The notes under the pieces were generated by a model that was not told the DNA's origin, ran no database searches, and saw only the letters and a program-made list of their open reading frames with translations. Shown here in pieces: positions 23,070-34,050 of a stretch of DNA of 64,000 nt; position 1 is the first letter of the stretch; each line of letters begins with the position of its first letter. The translations under genes were made by a program, and so were the position numbers. Source of the stretch: Papaver somniferum (taxonomy: Eukaryota > Streptophyta > Magnoliopsida > Ranunculales > Papaveraceae); assembly GCF_003573695.1 (NCBI RefSeq), contig NC_039368.1:10253860-10317859 (forward strand), written 5' to 3'.

Positions 23070-23228
23070 AGATCCTTTTTGAGATATTTGATGTCTGGCT
23101 GAAGACTTTAAACTTAGCACTTCTTGGAAGGTAACCCAATCTCATGCAACACGGTAATATCCTTCCTTAACTCTTTTGCTTCAATAGTAACCGTTTCTCC
23201 TTGTTCATGCTTTTAATTTCATCTTTAG

Positions 23229-23246
23229 AACATTGAGGACAATGTT
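23229..23246 (+). promoter_or_regulatory. AGGA-loop hairpin before an internal polypurine tract
   Basis: AACATTG-AGGA-CAATGTT, a perfect 7 bp stem, followed by TTAAGTTTGGGGG at 23251. The same arrangement occurs at 48865-48900 and, with a different stem, at 50171-50202. Confidence 0.7.
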
Positions 23247-24132
23247 AGATTTAAGTTTGGGGGTATGGGAGAAACTTTTTAGTTGCAATAAATAAACTCC
23301 AGAGCCTAGAAATTTATGCGTATTTAGGATGACACTAACCAATCTAAGTGGATGGAAGCATTTTGGTTGTAGGAGTTGAGGAACCAATCTGAATAGATGG
23401 AAACATCTAAAGAGTCTATTCATAAAAGCACAGAGCTCAGGTGTTAGAAATAACATGATAGTTGCACCATATCTCGTTGAGTCCTTTTCACTTCTATTTT
23501 TATTTTGTTTTTAAACTATGTTTCTCTAAGTGATAGGTGGGGCCCACGATTCAAGTTGTTACCAATGCTAGGGTGAATTAGAGTGATTGAGATACCATGA
23601 AAAAAAAAATTGAGACCAGACCATTTGACCAAAAGGAATAAATTCAATAAAGTCGACCACTGGTACCCTTGTATATGCCAGTTGTGTTGACCTAGAGTTA
23701 GGTTATCGACCACTAGTACCCTTGTATATGCCAGTGTGTTGATATTAGTCAGACTAGTATCTCAATCCATTAGGATAGGTTCATTTTGGCGGAGGCCTTC
23801 AGACAGATATGGGAAACGTCGTTCACTTAGTAAACATCAAAACCATCTATGTTTTCTATATCAATCTTCTTGATCTATCCATGTGATTAGTTTTGACTCC
23901 GAATATGATGTCCATAGTGCAACTATCTGAGTAGAGCTCTGTCACTTTATATGAATTTTAGTATGCTTGAGTGCAAACTCGTGTACAGCAATTGGAATTT
24001 CGCATCAGGGTACTTCTTCCTGTAGTCAATAAGTATGCCAACCAAGGAGATTCTTTAGTGCCTTCCAAGGTTCTGCGTAGATAGCTAAGCTCTGGAGTAC
24101 AGGTTTTGTGGGTATATCTCTGGTAAGCCCTC

Positions 24133-24200
24133 CCGAGACTATAACTCGGCCACTAGGGCCACCTAGGGGTTTAAAGGCTTATTGCATACGCTAAATGCAA
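24133..24200 (+). promoter_or_regulatory. Three-hairpin module upstream of the terminal polypurine tract
   Basis: H1 CCGAG/CTCGG (24133-24149) directly abuts H2 CCACTAGG/CCTAGGGG (24150-24169). H3 TTGCAT-ACGCTAA-ATGCAA follows (24182-24200). The other gag-only element has the same three at 50053-50120 with compensatory stem changes. Function unknown; an RNA role is inferred. Confidence 0.65.
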
Positions 24201-24286
24201 TCGACGATGCCTGCGACAGTGAGTTAGGATTTTATTTCGTAGTTTTGATTTGCTCGGGACTAGCAAATAATAAGTTTGGGGGTATT

Positions 24287-25926
24287 TGATAGACGCATTT
24301 ATGTGTCTAATATAGCTCATTTGTATATATTGTTAGTACTCGATATTGTACTTATTTGGTTATTTTATGTATTTGTAGGTGTTTTTGGAAAATAATCTCT
24401 TGCGGCGAATTTGGCTAAAAATGTGGCATTTGGACCTCCGTTGATAACGTACCAGAAGCGCCTCAGAAGTGTACCGGAAGTATCCCAGAAATACCCCGGA
24501 GGAACCCCGAAAAAAGTGCGGAAAATGCCCCAGAGGACACTTGCTATACGGACCCTTGATTTTGGATAAGGGGTAACCTAATTACTAAGGGGTGACCCAT
24601 TTCCAGGCATCTGCTAAAGGGAGACCAGCCACAGATAAGGGGAGGTCAACTTCTCAAATTTAAAAGCAAATTTTGGCGGGAAAATGCATGCAGCGTCTGG
24701 CAGATTTGAAGATCGAATTTTGGACGTGATTTTAAGAGATTCAATTGATGTATTTGGTACGTATGGACTCTGAATGACTAAACAGGCCTGATACAATCAA
24801 TTGGACCCAACCAATTGGGCTGGAATGGCCGAGAGAGAGTTTCAAAGTCTCAACAGAGAGACGTGTTCTGTTTCGAGTTCAGGAGATTTTTGAGAGATTT
24901 CTGGAGGACTTTGACGCTGGATTAACATGTACATGGTCTTATTCAAGTCTAGGAAAGAGTTTGGTAGCTATTTTATAGCTAACAGAACGTGAAAAAGCTC
25001 AACAGAAGCGATTATTCTCTCAACAGCGCAGAGAAGAAAAAGAAAGAAAAAGTCGGAATTTATACGAGATATTTGGGGTCTGTGGGATATATAAGAGTTG
25101 TTTCAAGTCATTAAAGGGGTTAGAAACCCTGAGGAGAGAGTTTAGAGTCCAGGAGAGCCGAGGAGAAGCGATTACAGAGAGTTATTGCTGCTGCTGCTGC
25201 TGCCATTAAAGCTTCTGAAGAACACGAAGAACAGACTGCTCAGAGCAGTCTTATTTTCTGCAGCGTCAACAGCAGCAGCGGGGTGTCGTTGTTTTACAGC
25301 AACAGAAAAGTATCGTTTAATTTTCAGCACTTACCTCTTTGTAACAGTGACGCTGTAACACTTTTACAGCGTTGCTAATTCCTATTTCATCATATAATCA
25401 TCAATAAAAACACCTATTAAGCCATGAATACATCTTATGATCATGTTTTTGGGATGAGGAGCTAAACCCATTAGCCAAGGCGACGGAGGAAGCCATTGGT
25501 CCTTATTTATGGTATAATTCTAACTTTATTATTTATTTGCAATATTATTACATGATTATTTGCATGGAATTTTAATTGAAAAATTGATTTTTATTGAATA
25601 ATTGTGATTCATTTTGATGGAGCATGCTTAGTTTAAGACTCTTGATGTTTCATGCTTGGTGTTTACATTTATTACTTCAAAAATCTACAAAAGGCATAAT
25701 ATTAGAATCACTCTAAAAGAAAAATTGCATGAATATTAATTATTAGAATTTATCAAATAATGGGTCAATGGTGGAATCCAAGTCTTGGTGTTTTTCTATA
25801 AAGGTTTGAACTATTTTATTTATTTGTGTGTTTAATTTAAATCTAAAAAAAAAAATTGTTTTCTTCACAAGTCTGAAAAGACCCCTTTTTACCACTACTA
25901 CTACAATCACTATTTGAAAATCATCA
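24287..25926 (+). repeat. 3' LTR of the gypsy element (1640 bp)
   Basis: Complete LTR. Likely TATA box TATATAAG at 25088-25095. The segment 24986-25481 is the part missing from the assembled 5' LTR. The ORFs seen in this LTR are duplicated in the other and are not genes. Confidence 0.92.
25088..25095 (+). promoter_or_regulatory. Probable LTR TATA box (gypsy element)
   Basis: TATATAAG in mid-LTR, the only good match there. Confidence 0.5.
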
Positions 25927-25931
25927 TAGCC

Positions 25932-27025
25932 TCAAAAAATTTTTTTTCCAAATTTCCCAAATTTATAATTTCTACCTTCATAATCGTTAGTGTGGAAAAT
26001 TAGTTATCTACCGATTATGGAAGTTGTCCCAAAAATATATTTTTCCAAACTTTGAAGAAAGAGAATACATAATTGATAATTTTCTACTTTTTTTTTAATT
26101 CCGGAAAAGATATAATAATATTTCCAATTCGGTGTATTCAAAGTGTTTCGTAGAACATGTATACTTACATGAACTAAAGTTTTGCAACTATGAGTAACAG
26201 TATGTGACTTTAACAGCAATCCAAATATCAGTTGGATGTTTTTCCATTTTGGTTGGTGAAGATGAGTTTGGGTGAAATTAGTCTTAAAGTAGTGGGGCAA
26301 AAAACAAAAAATGGAGCAACCGGGAATGCCTGGGCAACTAGTTTACTCCCCGGGAACAGATGGTGCCAATTTTCGACGGTTGGAAATGGAATGCATCAAT
26401 CAAATCTCGGTAATCCATCGAACAGACAAAGAAATGACCATGCTTTTAGTTTTTTACCACTTTTACCCCTATTAATCCAGATCTAGGAAAATTAATCCAG
26501 ACCTTTGATCATTCTCATCTTCACCCCATTATCAATCTCAATATTAGAATCATTCTCCTCTACACCATTAAGATTGTGCCACATCGTGTCCCAAGATTGG
26601 ACAAGCCCTGCTGTCCTCGCTGTAGCAAGGTCCCCCTTTCTCTGTAAAGATGACAACATCACCCTACTTGACATTTCAGGTGAAAGATCAAACACTACAT
26701 GTGTCTGGAATTTCAAATCTCAAGCTTATCTCCAAACCAAAAGTTTCTTTCAAAACCAATAAAAGAAGAAGGTGGGTATCAGACCACATCAAGCTTTACT
26801 TAGCTGAATTTTTTTTTTTACCATGGAGTCAATTCCTTATAAAGAGAGGGAGAGAGATACACAAGTGAGTTAAGAGTTCCTTGACATACCAATGTTATAG
26901 TAATCCAGACAGTGATATCTCTACACTTTTCTTCCATTACACGTAAAATTGTGACATACTAAAGTAGTCGAGCTTAGTATTCATTTGGAACACTTGGAAA
27001 AAATTTCAGAGGTTAATGCTCAACA
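25932..27025. other. Intergenic; no gene recognised
   Basis: AT-rich. 26330-26370 has GC-richer 'cccgggaa'-type sequence. ORFs on both strands around 26500-26760 are mutual shadows without domains. The last ~150 bases could be the 5' flank of the BTB exon. Confidence 0.4.
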
Positions 27026-27224
27026 ATGCATTCATCAGCAGGTATCAATCTCAGTAAACCTGATGGTGATTTCGGGTTTGCATTAAATGATAGTAATTTT
27101 TCAGATAAAATCTTAAAGATTGAGATTATGGCTGCTGATGAGGAAAGTAAATCCGGTGGCGAAGTGGTGACTTGTAAGACTCCTCTTGATTGGGCTCCAA
27201 GGAGGAAAAGAAGAACTGAGATAA
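27026..27224 (+). pseudogene. First exon of a POB1/LRB-type BTB-POZ protein (isolated)
   Basis: About 66 codons from ATG 27026 with the N-terminal signature of plant POB1/LRB (light-response BTB) proteins: [22 protein letters not shown], then a spacer and [13 protein letters not shown], a basic patch like the nuclear-localisation region of that family. A possible donor (ATAA|GTAACA) ends it near 27220. The BTB and BACK domains that should follow are not found anywhere in the window. LINE-type RNase H sequence starts about 100 bases downstream. In the family these proteins are adaptors of CUL3 ubiquitin ligases. Here it is either a captured or truncated exon, or a gene cut by insertion. Family assignment is from memory of the conserved N-terminus. 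Confidence 0.65.
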
Positions 27225-27297
27225 GTAACAACAACAACTTTTTTAATTTTTTTTATTTTTGTGGATTTTTTTGAGACTCTTGTTGATTTCAACTGAA

Positions 27298-28122
27298 ATG
27301 ACAATCAGGATGTTGTTTTTGTCATTAATTCCAGGAGGAAGTCAAGCTCTAACAGGAAGATTGAATAATATTGTTGAGGTGCTAGAAGATTGGATTACAT
27401 TTTCATCTCAACAGCAAAGTCAAAACAATTGGCTCAATCTGGGCATGGTGGTTGCATGGAACATATGGAATGAAAGATGTGAGGCTATCTTTCAAAATAA
27501 GAAGGCTAACCCTAACGGCACAGCTAGGAATGCTCTTAACTTTGCATATTACTTATCTTCACTATCTGACAAAGCAAACCGTTGCAGTCATACCACTTCA
27601 GTTCCCTCACCTTCAATTGCAATATGGAAACCCTATGATTGTCCATATCTTACAGTTAATTGTGATGCCTCTTATGATGAAAATACTGGGCTAACAGGTA
27701 TTGGTGTGATTTTACGTGATTTTGCTGGAAAATGGAAAGGATGTCGCGTAAAATACTATACAGGAGTAGCAGATTCGGAAAGAGCAGAATGCTTAGCTGT
27801 CCATGAAGCTATGGCTTGGTGCATGGAATTACAAATCTCACACGCAATGTTTGAGACAGACTTGAATAATATTGAAAGCTTCATCAACAATGCATCACCT
27901 GTTATAGCTTGGGAAAACGAAAGCCTTCTGCAGGATGTTATTCATATTACGGTGATGTTTCCAAATGGGAAGTGTCCTTTTATTCCTAGGAAGTGCAATA
28001 AACCTGCAGATGAACTGGCAAAGTTCAGCAGAAAGTCTAGTATAACTCAGGTCTGGCTTGATAGTCCCCCTCAAGTAGTTAAACGTTTGCTTGTGTCAGA
28101 CAATATTACATTCCACAATTAA
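27298..28122 (+). pseudogene. RNase H domain (RVT_3) of a LINE-type or host RNase H-like protein
   Basis: An open frame of about 275 codons. The region before residue ~75 resembles the linker seen before LINE RNase H domains (LGMVVAWNIWNERCEAIFQNKK). The RNase H fold follows with VNCDASYDE, GIGVILRDFAGKW, SERAECLAVHEAM, FETDLNNIES and NKPADELAKFS, so the D-E-D-D residues are all present. No RT lies upstream: it starts abruptly after the BTB exon. The frame is intact to a TAA at 28122. Such domains also exist as free-standing plant ORFs, so expression is possible, but a truncated LINE 3' end is simplest. Confidence 0.75.
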
Positions 28123-28759
28123 TAATAATTCACTGTTTGCATCAAATAAATTTTTTTTTTGCAATGCTTAAAGTATTGTTGCTATTTGTAACAAACCGTG
28201 GGTATACGTTATGAACTAAAGTATCTGTTCCTAATAAAATCAATTCAAAAAATATAAAACTGCATTCGCGATGGAGAAAAAAAAATTATTGTATATAGAC
28301 ATTTGGTCACCGAATGATATTAAAAGAATTGAAAAAACATATTTTCGGTCAGCCTATGATCGGATGGACCACTCCATATCAACTCCCTCAAATTTGAGGG
28401 ATAGCATATGGACTTCATAAACATATAGATGAAAAATTTACCCGTAATAATATTTTTGGTCCATAAAATGTGAATGATCACCACGATGTTTCTTCCCCTA
28501 AGAGATTCCCTAGACATTGTACGAGATATGTCCATGTAAGTACTTCTTTGTTATTGACTTGGAAAGTTTATAAAATTTTACCTTCTCTATTATTATCGAC
28601 CCTTCGAACCAAACCAACTCTTACAGATTTGGCTATTTTATTGTCCGTTTTGGTGGCAAAAGAGATCCTATACTATAGGACTCGGTTTAAGTTCGATGGT
28701 CCTTTTATTTTAAAGAATCCTGACCCTTGGAAACTCACATTATTTCTCTCAAGCCTCTC
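28123..28759. other. Intergenic; no gene recognised
   Basis: AT-rich, with a T-run near 28150 just after the RNase H ORF (possible 3' end of the inserted piece). Short ORFs on both strands have no domain. Confidence 0.4.
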
Positions 28760-29161
28760 TCGGTCTTCTGTCCTCAAATAATACACCACCACCGCCGTAG
28801 CTACCTCCGAACAATTGTACCACCACCGTCGCAACCACCAACAGGTAATTTCAATGTTCTCTATTTTCGATGAGTTTAGTATTTCAATTATTATGACCGA
28901 TCTCAACTATTATGTGCATAAAGTTAGGTTTTTACTTCGATTTTTAGGTTTTATTTTTTTTGTTTCGATTTTATAGTCTTCTTTTTCTTTTCGATTTCAA
29001 GTTTTTTTGTTTTGATTTTAGGCTTTTCCTGTTTGGATTTTAGGTTTTTCCATTTCGATTTTAGGTTTCTCTGTTTCGATTTTGAGCGATTTTCTTTCTT
29101 ACATTTCGTAGTGGTGTTCAAAGAGATAGTGAACTTGTTTGAATTGTTACAGCAGGGTATT

Positions 29162-29957
29162 ATGTCCTTTCCATTTCCTCAAATGGCTAGTACTAGTGAC
29201 GAGCCTGAATTGACTCCCGAGGAGGAGGAGGAGGAAAGGAGGGATAATCTTAAAACTTAGAGACATATTAATTAGAAAAAAACTAGATCGTAGAGAAAGG
29301 TAATTTTATTATAGTTATAGATTTTGTTGAATACTTGAATTATTTACATTATTGATTATTATGTTAATGATCTATGATTCCTCTTTAATATTCTCTTGTT
29401 GTAGAGCTGCCAAGGCTGCAGGACGCTTGTTCAAAAGGTAATTAAACAGTTGATCATCATTCGTTTCGGATTCTGTATCATTGTTTATTAAATCCAATGG
29501 TTTCTGTCATTTTTATCTTATGTATTGTATGCTAAGCTCTTGTTTGTGCAGGGATGCTTACAAAATTACCGGATATGATTGGCTCCTTGCCCCTCCAAGT
29601 GAGCTGAGAAATTCAATTTCAATGATCCCAGAGGAGGCCAGTCACTGCGCGGCCAGTAGTGCCAGCAAAGAAGCTATTAGAGTGGAGGTATGTTAGTAGT
29701 TTTCAGCCTTGCTTATCGATAATTAGTAGCAATCATTTCCTTGAGTGCGCACCTACTCAAATATGAACCTAGTCCTTGATTCGTCTTTACTATGTAAGGA
29801 ACGAATGATTTATATTTTCCCTTACTGTATAAGGTAGGAACGACTTGTATTTAGCATGTAGACTTCCGTACTCAGCTCACTTAGACTTGGTCTTTCTTCT
29901 TATCATCAATTATTCATATATTTCATTTAACTTGATTTTCAGAGTGAAGTTGCATGA
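29162..29957 (+). CDS. Small spliced gene, function not recognised
   Basis: Three splice junctions agree in phase. Exon 1 begins at ATG 29162 (MSFPFPQMASTSDEPELTPEEEEEERRDNLK) and ends 29299 before GTAATT. Exon 2 is 29405-29437 (AAKAAGRLFKR), between TTGTAG and GTAATT. Exon 3 is 29552-29687 (DAYKITGYDWLLAPPSELRNS...), between GTGCAG and GTATGT. The last exon starts at 29943 and reads to TGA 29955-29957. A 5' UTR intron (about 28845 to 29152) is likely because CAACAG|GTAATT and TTACAG fit. The product would be about 110 residues: acidic N-terminus, basic middle (RKKLDRRER), conserved-looking C-terminal half. One extra A in 'cttaaaactt' near 29252 puts a stop in exon 1, so it is either a pseudogene or a sequence error. 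I do not recognise the family. Confidence 0.55.
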
Positions 29958-32414
29958 AGATGTTCAAAATTCTTCGGCAGTTTCCTTATGGAAAGTAGTT
30001 GTGCTTCAACATTCCTCATTCGGCAGAACTCAGTGTGCTCTCTTTTCTTTTTTATGTCCTCTTCAAACTCTGTTGTACTGATTTCTGGTGATTTTAGTTC
30101 AAAACATAGCTGTATTGCAACTTTGATTAAGGATTTCAGTATGACTTCTTTGTTTAAATATACTACAGAGTTTGTTTTTATTTCTATACATAATGTTTGT
30201 TCACTATGCGATTTCATGTTGTTTTCATCAATTCATTGTGGGTATTATTAGTTTACATCATGTTTTAAGGCTTGTTCTGAAGGGTTGATATGCTAACTTA
30301 ACTGTCAGTGGAGAACATGAGAGTTCTCTAGTTGAACTGCACCCAAAATTGGAATTTAGGGGTTCACTATGTTCTTGTTTAACCATGATATGTTGGTGTT
30401 TGTATTATGCCAATCCATGCTGTTTTAGATGTGTGGAATGAATCATTGGTTTACGGAATGCTGGTTTTATTAGATTGTACCATGTTTTAGAGTTGTTTGT
30501 AAATGGATCAAGAGCATTACAGTTGTCTAGTTAGGTGTAAAAACATTTTATTCTGCAAAAATAGGTAGTTTTTGGTTTAACACCCAATCCATGGTCCTAT
30601 GTGTCCCCATATTTTCTTGTCAGAGGCCTAACATTAGATATTTTTGTTTTCCATGTTGGGAGCTGAATATGGACAAGTAGCTTTTGATGCAGGGCATGAA
30701 ATAGTTCCAGGCCAAGTGAGTTCAGTAATCAGTATTCTGACCTGGTGTATCACAAGTATACTCAGGAGAAATGGTTAAGTGAAATTGAATGTTATACCAT
30801 CACAAGTATAATGAGGAGAAATGATGTGTTTACAAGGCTTCTTTTTAGTCAGACTTCAGAGTTTGCAATGATTTAGGCATTTATTAGTAGATCTAGGGCA
30901 TGTGAATTATAGCTCTGCTTGGGCCAGCTGGTTGGTTACCTGTTTTAGGTTCCGGCCTCTCGTCTTAGATGTGCTTGGTTGTGAGAACACGGAGGTTATA
31001 AACTCAGCTTTATCTTGGGGCGGTGCCAGTTCACTGAATATCCTTCTTGCAACTTTGTTTCTGCGGATTCTTTTGCTGTTGTTGATTAGTGATGGCATCA
31101 CCAAGCCTCAGTCTTCTCCATTTGTTTGGCCAGTATAGGACCCAAATCATGACGCTGTGCAGCATATCTCCCCCATATGTGACTTGTTGATTGTCAAAGC
31201 CTTGGGGCACTTTTCCGTTTCTTCCCTCAAGTAGCTTTGCTTACCCAAGCAAATCGGACCCATCTTTTTTTCCCCTTCCCATTGCCACCATTCTAACTAC
31301 TACCTGAGGCTGAGAACACTCACATCCCAAGTCCACCAATTAGTATCACCGGTCCAGAACCAATCATAATTCTCGAGAAGTAATCTCTACACCAAGGCCA
31401 TTTAATCTCACAAAAAGTCGTTTTCTGCTCATCTTTCTCCTCCTCTCTTTTCTCTTTCTCTCCTCACGGTTTTTTTTGCTATCTTTCAATTTCTTTTTCA
31501 AGGCTTACAAGAAATATATCATTTCATTAGCTAGATTTCCAGGCTTTTTGCATCTCGGCTCTGATTTCGGATAGTTTTCAATTTAGATTTCCAGGTTTTG
31601 GAGGCCTGATAGTTTTTTTAAAAAAAAAAACTACCTCCCATGGATTGGGGTCTGAAAGGGTTATGAATTTCGAATAGTCTGGTGTATGAACCTTATAATT
31701 TTAAGAATAGATGATTCTGAACATCTTCCTTGAAAAAACCAATAGTCAGAAGAAATCATATTAACAGTGGTACAATTTTTCCACTTTCAAATTGATGGCT
31801 GAATAAAGATGATTCTGATCACCTAACAGTTTATCAATGAGTTTTCAAAATTTCAACGGCAACGCCGTTCCGGTGTTTGTTTTTGAAACTGATAACTGTT
31901 TACAAACATTTCCAAACAGTATTCTAGCAACGGTAACTTGTTTTTTTTTTTTTTTTTCAAATTCAAATTCAATAATCTAAAATATATAAATCAAATAAAT
32001 TTGATTGACCTCGTGTTTTAAATACCCGGCTTGCACTTTTTAGTCTGGTCTCATTTTAATTTTAGTTAGGATCTAACGAGACTATAAGAGGAGTGGTAAA
32101 TTTAGACACCTCAAGAAATCAACCCATACCTATACCCATTTCAAGCCTTGCTCCTAGCAAGAGAGAGCCATGTCTAGATTCAGGGGAGTAAAACCCTATA
32201 AACGATAGTTTATTGAGTTTTAATACATGAAACAGCTATTTATAAGAACGGAGAAAGCTTATATATCCATGTTAGAAGCTTTTACTTCCAGTGCCTTTTT
32301 CTAGTTGTTTAGGCAGAAGAGTCTTTATGATTGTGGTCTCTGTTGTTTGTCGTTGCATTCCTTTCTATTGTTATCTTTACTTCTCTACCTGCCTTTCTTT
32401 TAGCATTCATATCT
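29958..32414. other. Non-coding; 3' flank of the small gene, then intergenic
   Basis: No frame with domain content. 31430-31480 is a CT-rich tract of the kind found in plant 5' UTRs, with no clear gene after it. T-runs are at 31620 and 31938. Confidence 0.4.
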
Positions 32415-32417
32415 GAA

Positions 32418-33300
32418 AATGAATCCACAAAACCAACTTAATGCAACTTCTAGTGCTGTCATTGTTTCATCAATCATTGCTAGAGCATCAACTAGAGAAC
32501 CTCCTCCATCGGTTTTGGTTCCTCTAGAGCTTAAATTGCGAAAACTCCTTGATAGGGAGAGCTTTTTCTACATCTAGTTTTGACATTAAAAATCTAAAAA
32601 AGGGGTTAAAATATAGATGGGTACGTTCTCATGTTAAGGTTACCATATCCAAACATGAGGAGAAATATTTCCTTATATAGTTTGATAATCCTCATCATAT
32701 AGCTGCGGTTCTAGTTAAGAGTCCATGGCAGGTTTTTGGTGATGCTTTCACGTTATCTTCTTGGACCCCGGAATAACAGTATGACAAAAAAATGTTTAAA
32801 ATATATTTCTGTTTGGGTTCAACTTTTGAACCTTCAAAGTTTTCATTACCATCATTGTATCATAGCACAAATAGGTTCTAAACTAGGCAGAGTTTCTTAA
32901 CTTTATCCTATGAATGGTGTCCCCCTAAGCCGTAATGGTGAAGGTAAAGATAAACATAGAAAGACAACTTAGGCACTCTGTTAGGGTGAAGGTTGGCTCA
33001 AATCATGAATCAACTACATTTTCATGTACATGAATCTGCCAAACCGTGTTTCTAACCATTGCAATAGGTTAGGTCATACTCAAGATTTGTGTGCAATAAG
33101 CAAAAACCTACCCCTAGAAGACATCTATGACAATGGACCGGAATCAGAAGATCAATCCCAAAGTTGGGAGGCTAAGTACAAAGTTTGGGCATCCGTGTCG
33201 TCTGGCTATTTTGAAAACAACCAGAATGATGGATTCCTAGATTTCCTTTATGGGCCCAGCTCAATAGATTTAAGTTCTAATAGAGATACGGTGACGGGCC
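32418..33300 (+). pseudogene. LINE ORF1 (gag-like) remnant with DUF4283 and zinc knuckle
   Basis: Pieces in shifting frames match the order of plant LINE ORF1. The DUF4283-like region has LKYRWVRSHVKVT and AAVLVKSPWQVFGDAFTLSSW (about 32590-32775). A knuckle follows with CNRLGHTQDLC in the frame 33024-33416, then an acidic linker. Many stops and frameshifts are present. RT is absent. It cannot be the same copy as the RNase H piece at 27.3-28.1 kb, because ORF1 here lies downstream of it. Confidence 0.65.
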
Positions 33301-33416
33301 TGTTTTGGATGGTCACGATTCCGATCGGGAAATTAGGCGCAGGCCTAAATAAAATAATATTCTTATTGTCATGTCCAAGATTAATTTTAGTTTCTGTGGC
33401 ACCCATAATTATATGA

Positions 33417-33655
33417 AATCTTAAAAAAATTTTGCATAACGGGTCATGCATCCTAATTTTTCAGGGATATAATTGGCAACACAACTTGGATATAACATAT
33501 CTAAAAAACCGCGCTTTGGAATTTTCTAAATTTTATACCATTGGGAAGCTCTTTAAGAGAACTACACAACGAGTACAAACAACAATATAAAATTTAAGTT
33601 TTTGCGAAAAAAATCGGAGGCTATTGTTCTTTAAAGCAAAATTTTCAAAAATTTG
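33417..33655. other. Intergenic
   Basis: AT-rich; nothing recognised. Confidence 0.4.
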
Positions 33656-34050
33656 GTACATAACCATTATGCAGCTACCAAAAACGATGCATAACACATT
33701 ATGCAAACACAACAAAAGATGCATAAGATGTTATGCAACCATATTTTGGTTCATGCATCTATTAATTTATGCATAACATGTTATGCATCCATTTCCTTGA
33801 ATGCATAAAAGACTATGCATCAATTTTTTTAGTTCAGTACTTACAAAAATATGGTTGCATAATGCTTTATGCATCCATTTTCTCGACTGCATAACATGTT
33901 ATGCATATATTATTATAGGTGCATGACAAGTTATGCAGTCTTTTTTTTGTTGGTTTCAATACTAACAAAAATGTTGCTGCATAACGTGTTATGCAACCAT
34001 CTTCTATACAACAAATTTTATAGATGCATAACATATTATGCAACCAATTC
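33656..34050. repeat. Cluster of about ten palindromes TGCATAAC-ATG-TTATGCA
   Basis: Imperfect to perfect palindromes of 16-20 bp centred near 33665, 33695, 33729, 33778, 33811, 33865, 33899, 33930, 33987 and 34035, with 30-57 bp between centres. The best copies read TGCATAACATGTTATGCA. The spacers are AT-rich and not repeated. The same unit (TGCATAAGATGTTATGCA) occurs several times in the copia LTRs at 8630-8735 and 13273-13357. Confidence 0.85.

Larger units (their letters stand above)
23070..24286 (+). other. 3' non-coding region of the gypsy element
   Basis: No supportable ORF. Holds an internal polypurine tract (23251-23263, TTAAGTTTGGGGG) after a hairpin (23229-23246), two 'gaccactggtacccttgtat'-type direct repeats near 23655 and 23707, three hairpins at 24133-24200 and the terminal polypurine tract near 24270-24283. 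Confidence 0.7.
17542..25926 (+). mobile_element. Ty3/gypsy Athila-like element, gag-protease only
   Basis: LTRs begin TGATAGACGC and end AATCATCA. The target duplication TAGCC is perfect (17537-17541, 25927-25931). One long gag-protease ORF is present. RT, RNase H and integrase are absent between the ORF end (23069) and the 3' LTR (24287), so the element would need enzymes from a partner. LTR bodies are almost identical by eye, suggesting a recent insertion. Confidence 0.95.

Noticed and set aside
17869..24796. Identical 60-codon minus ORFs at 17869-18051 and 24614-24796
   Set aside because: They are the same stretch of the two gypsy LTRs; no domain.
33656..34050. CRISPR-like array
   Set aside because: Repeats are self-palindromic and unequal, spacers vary in length, and the DNA is clearly plant; no cas genes.
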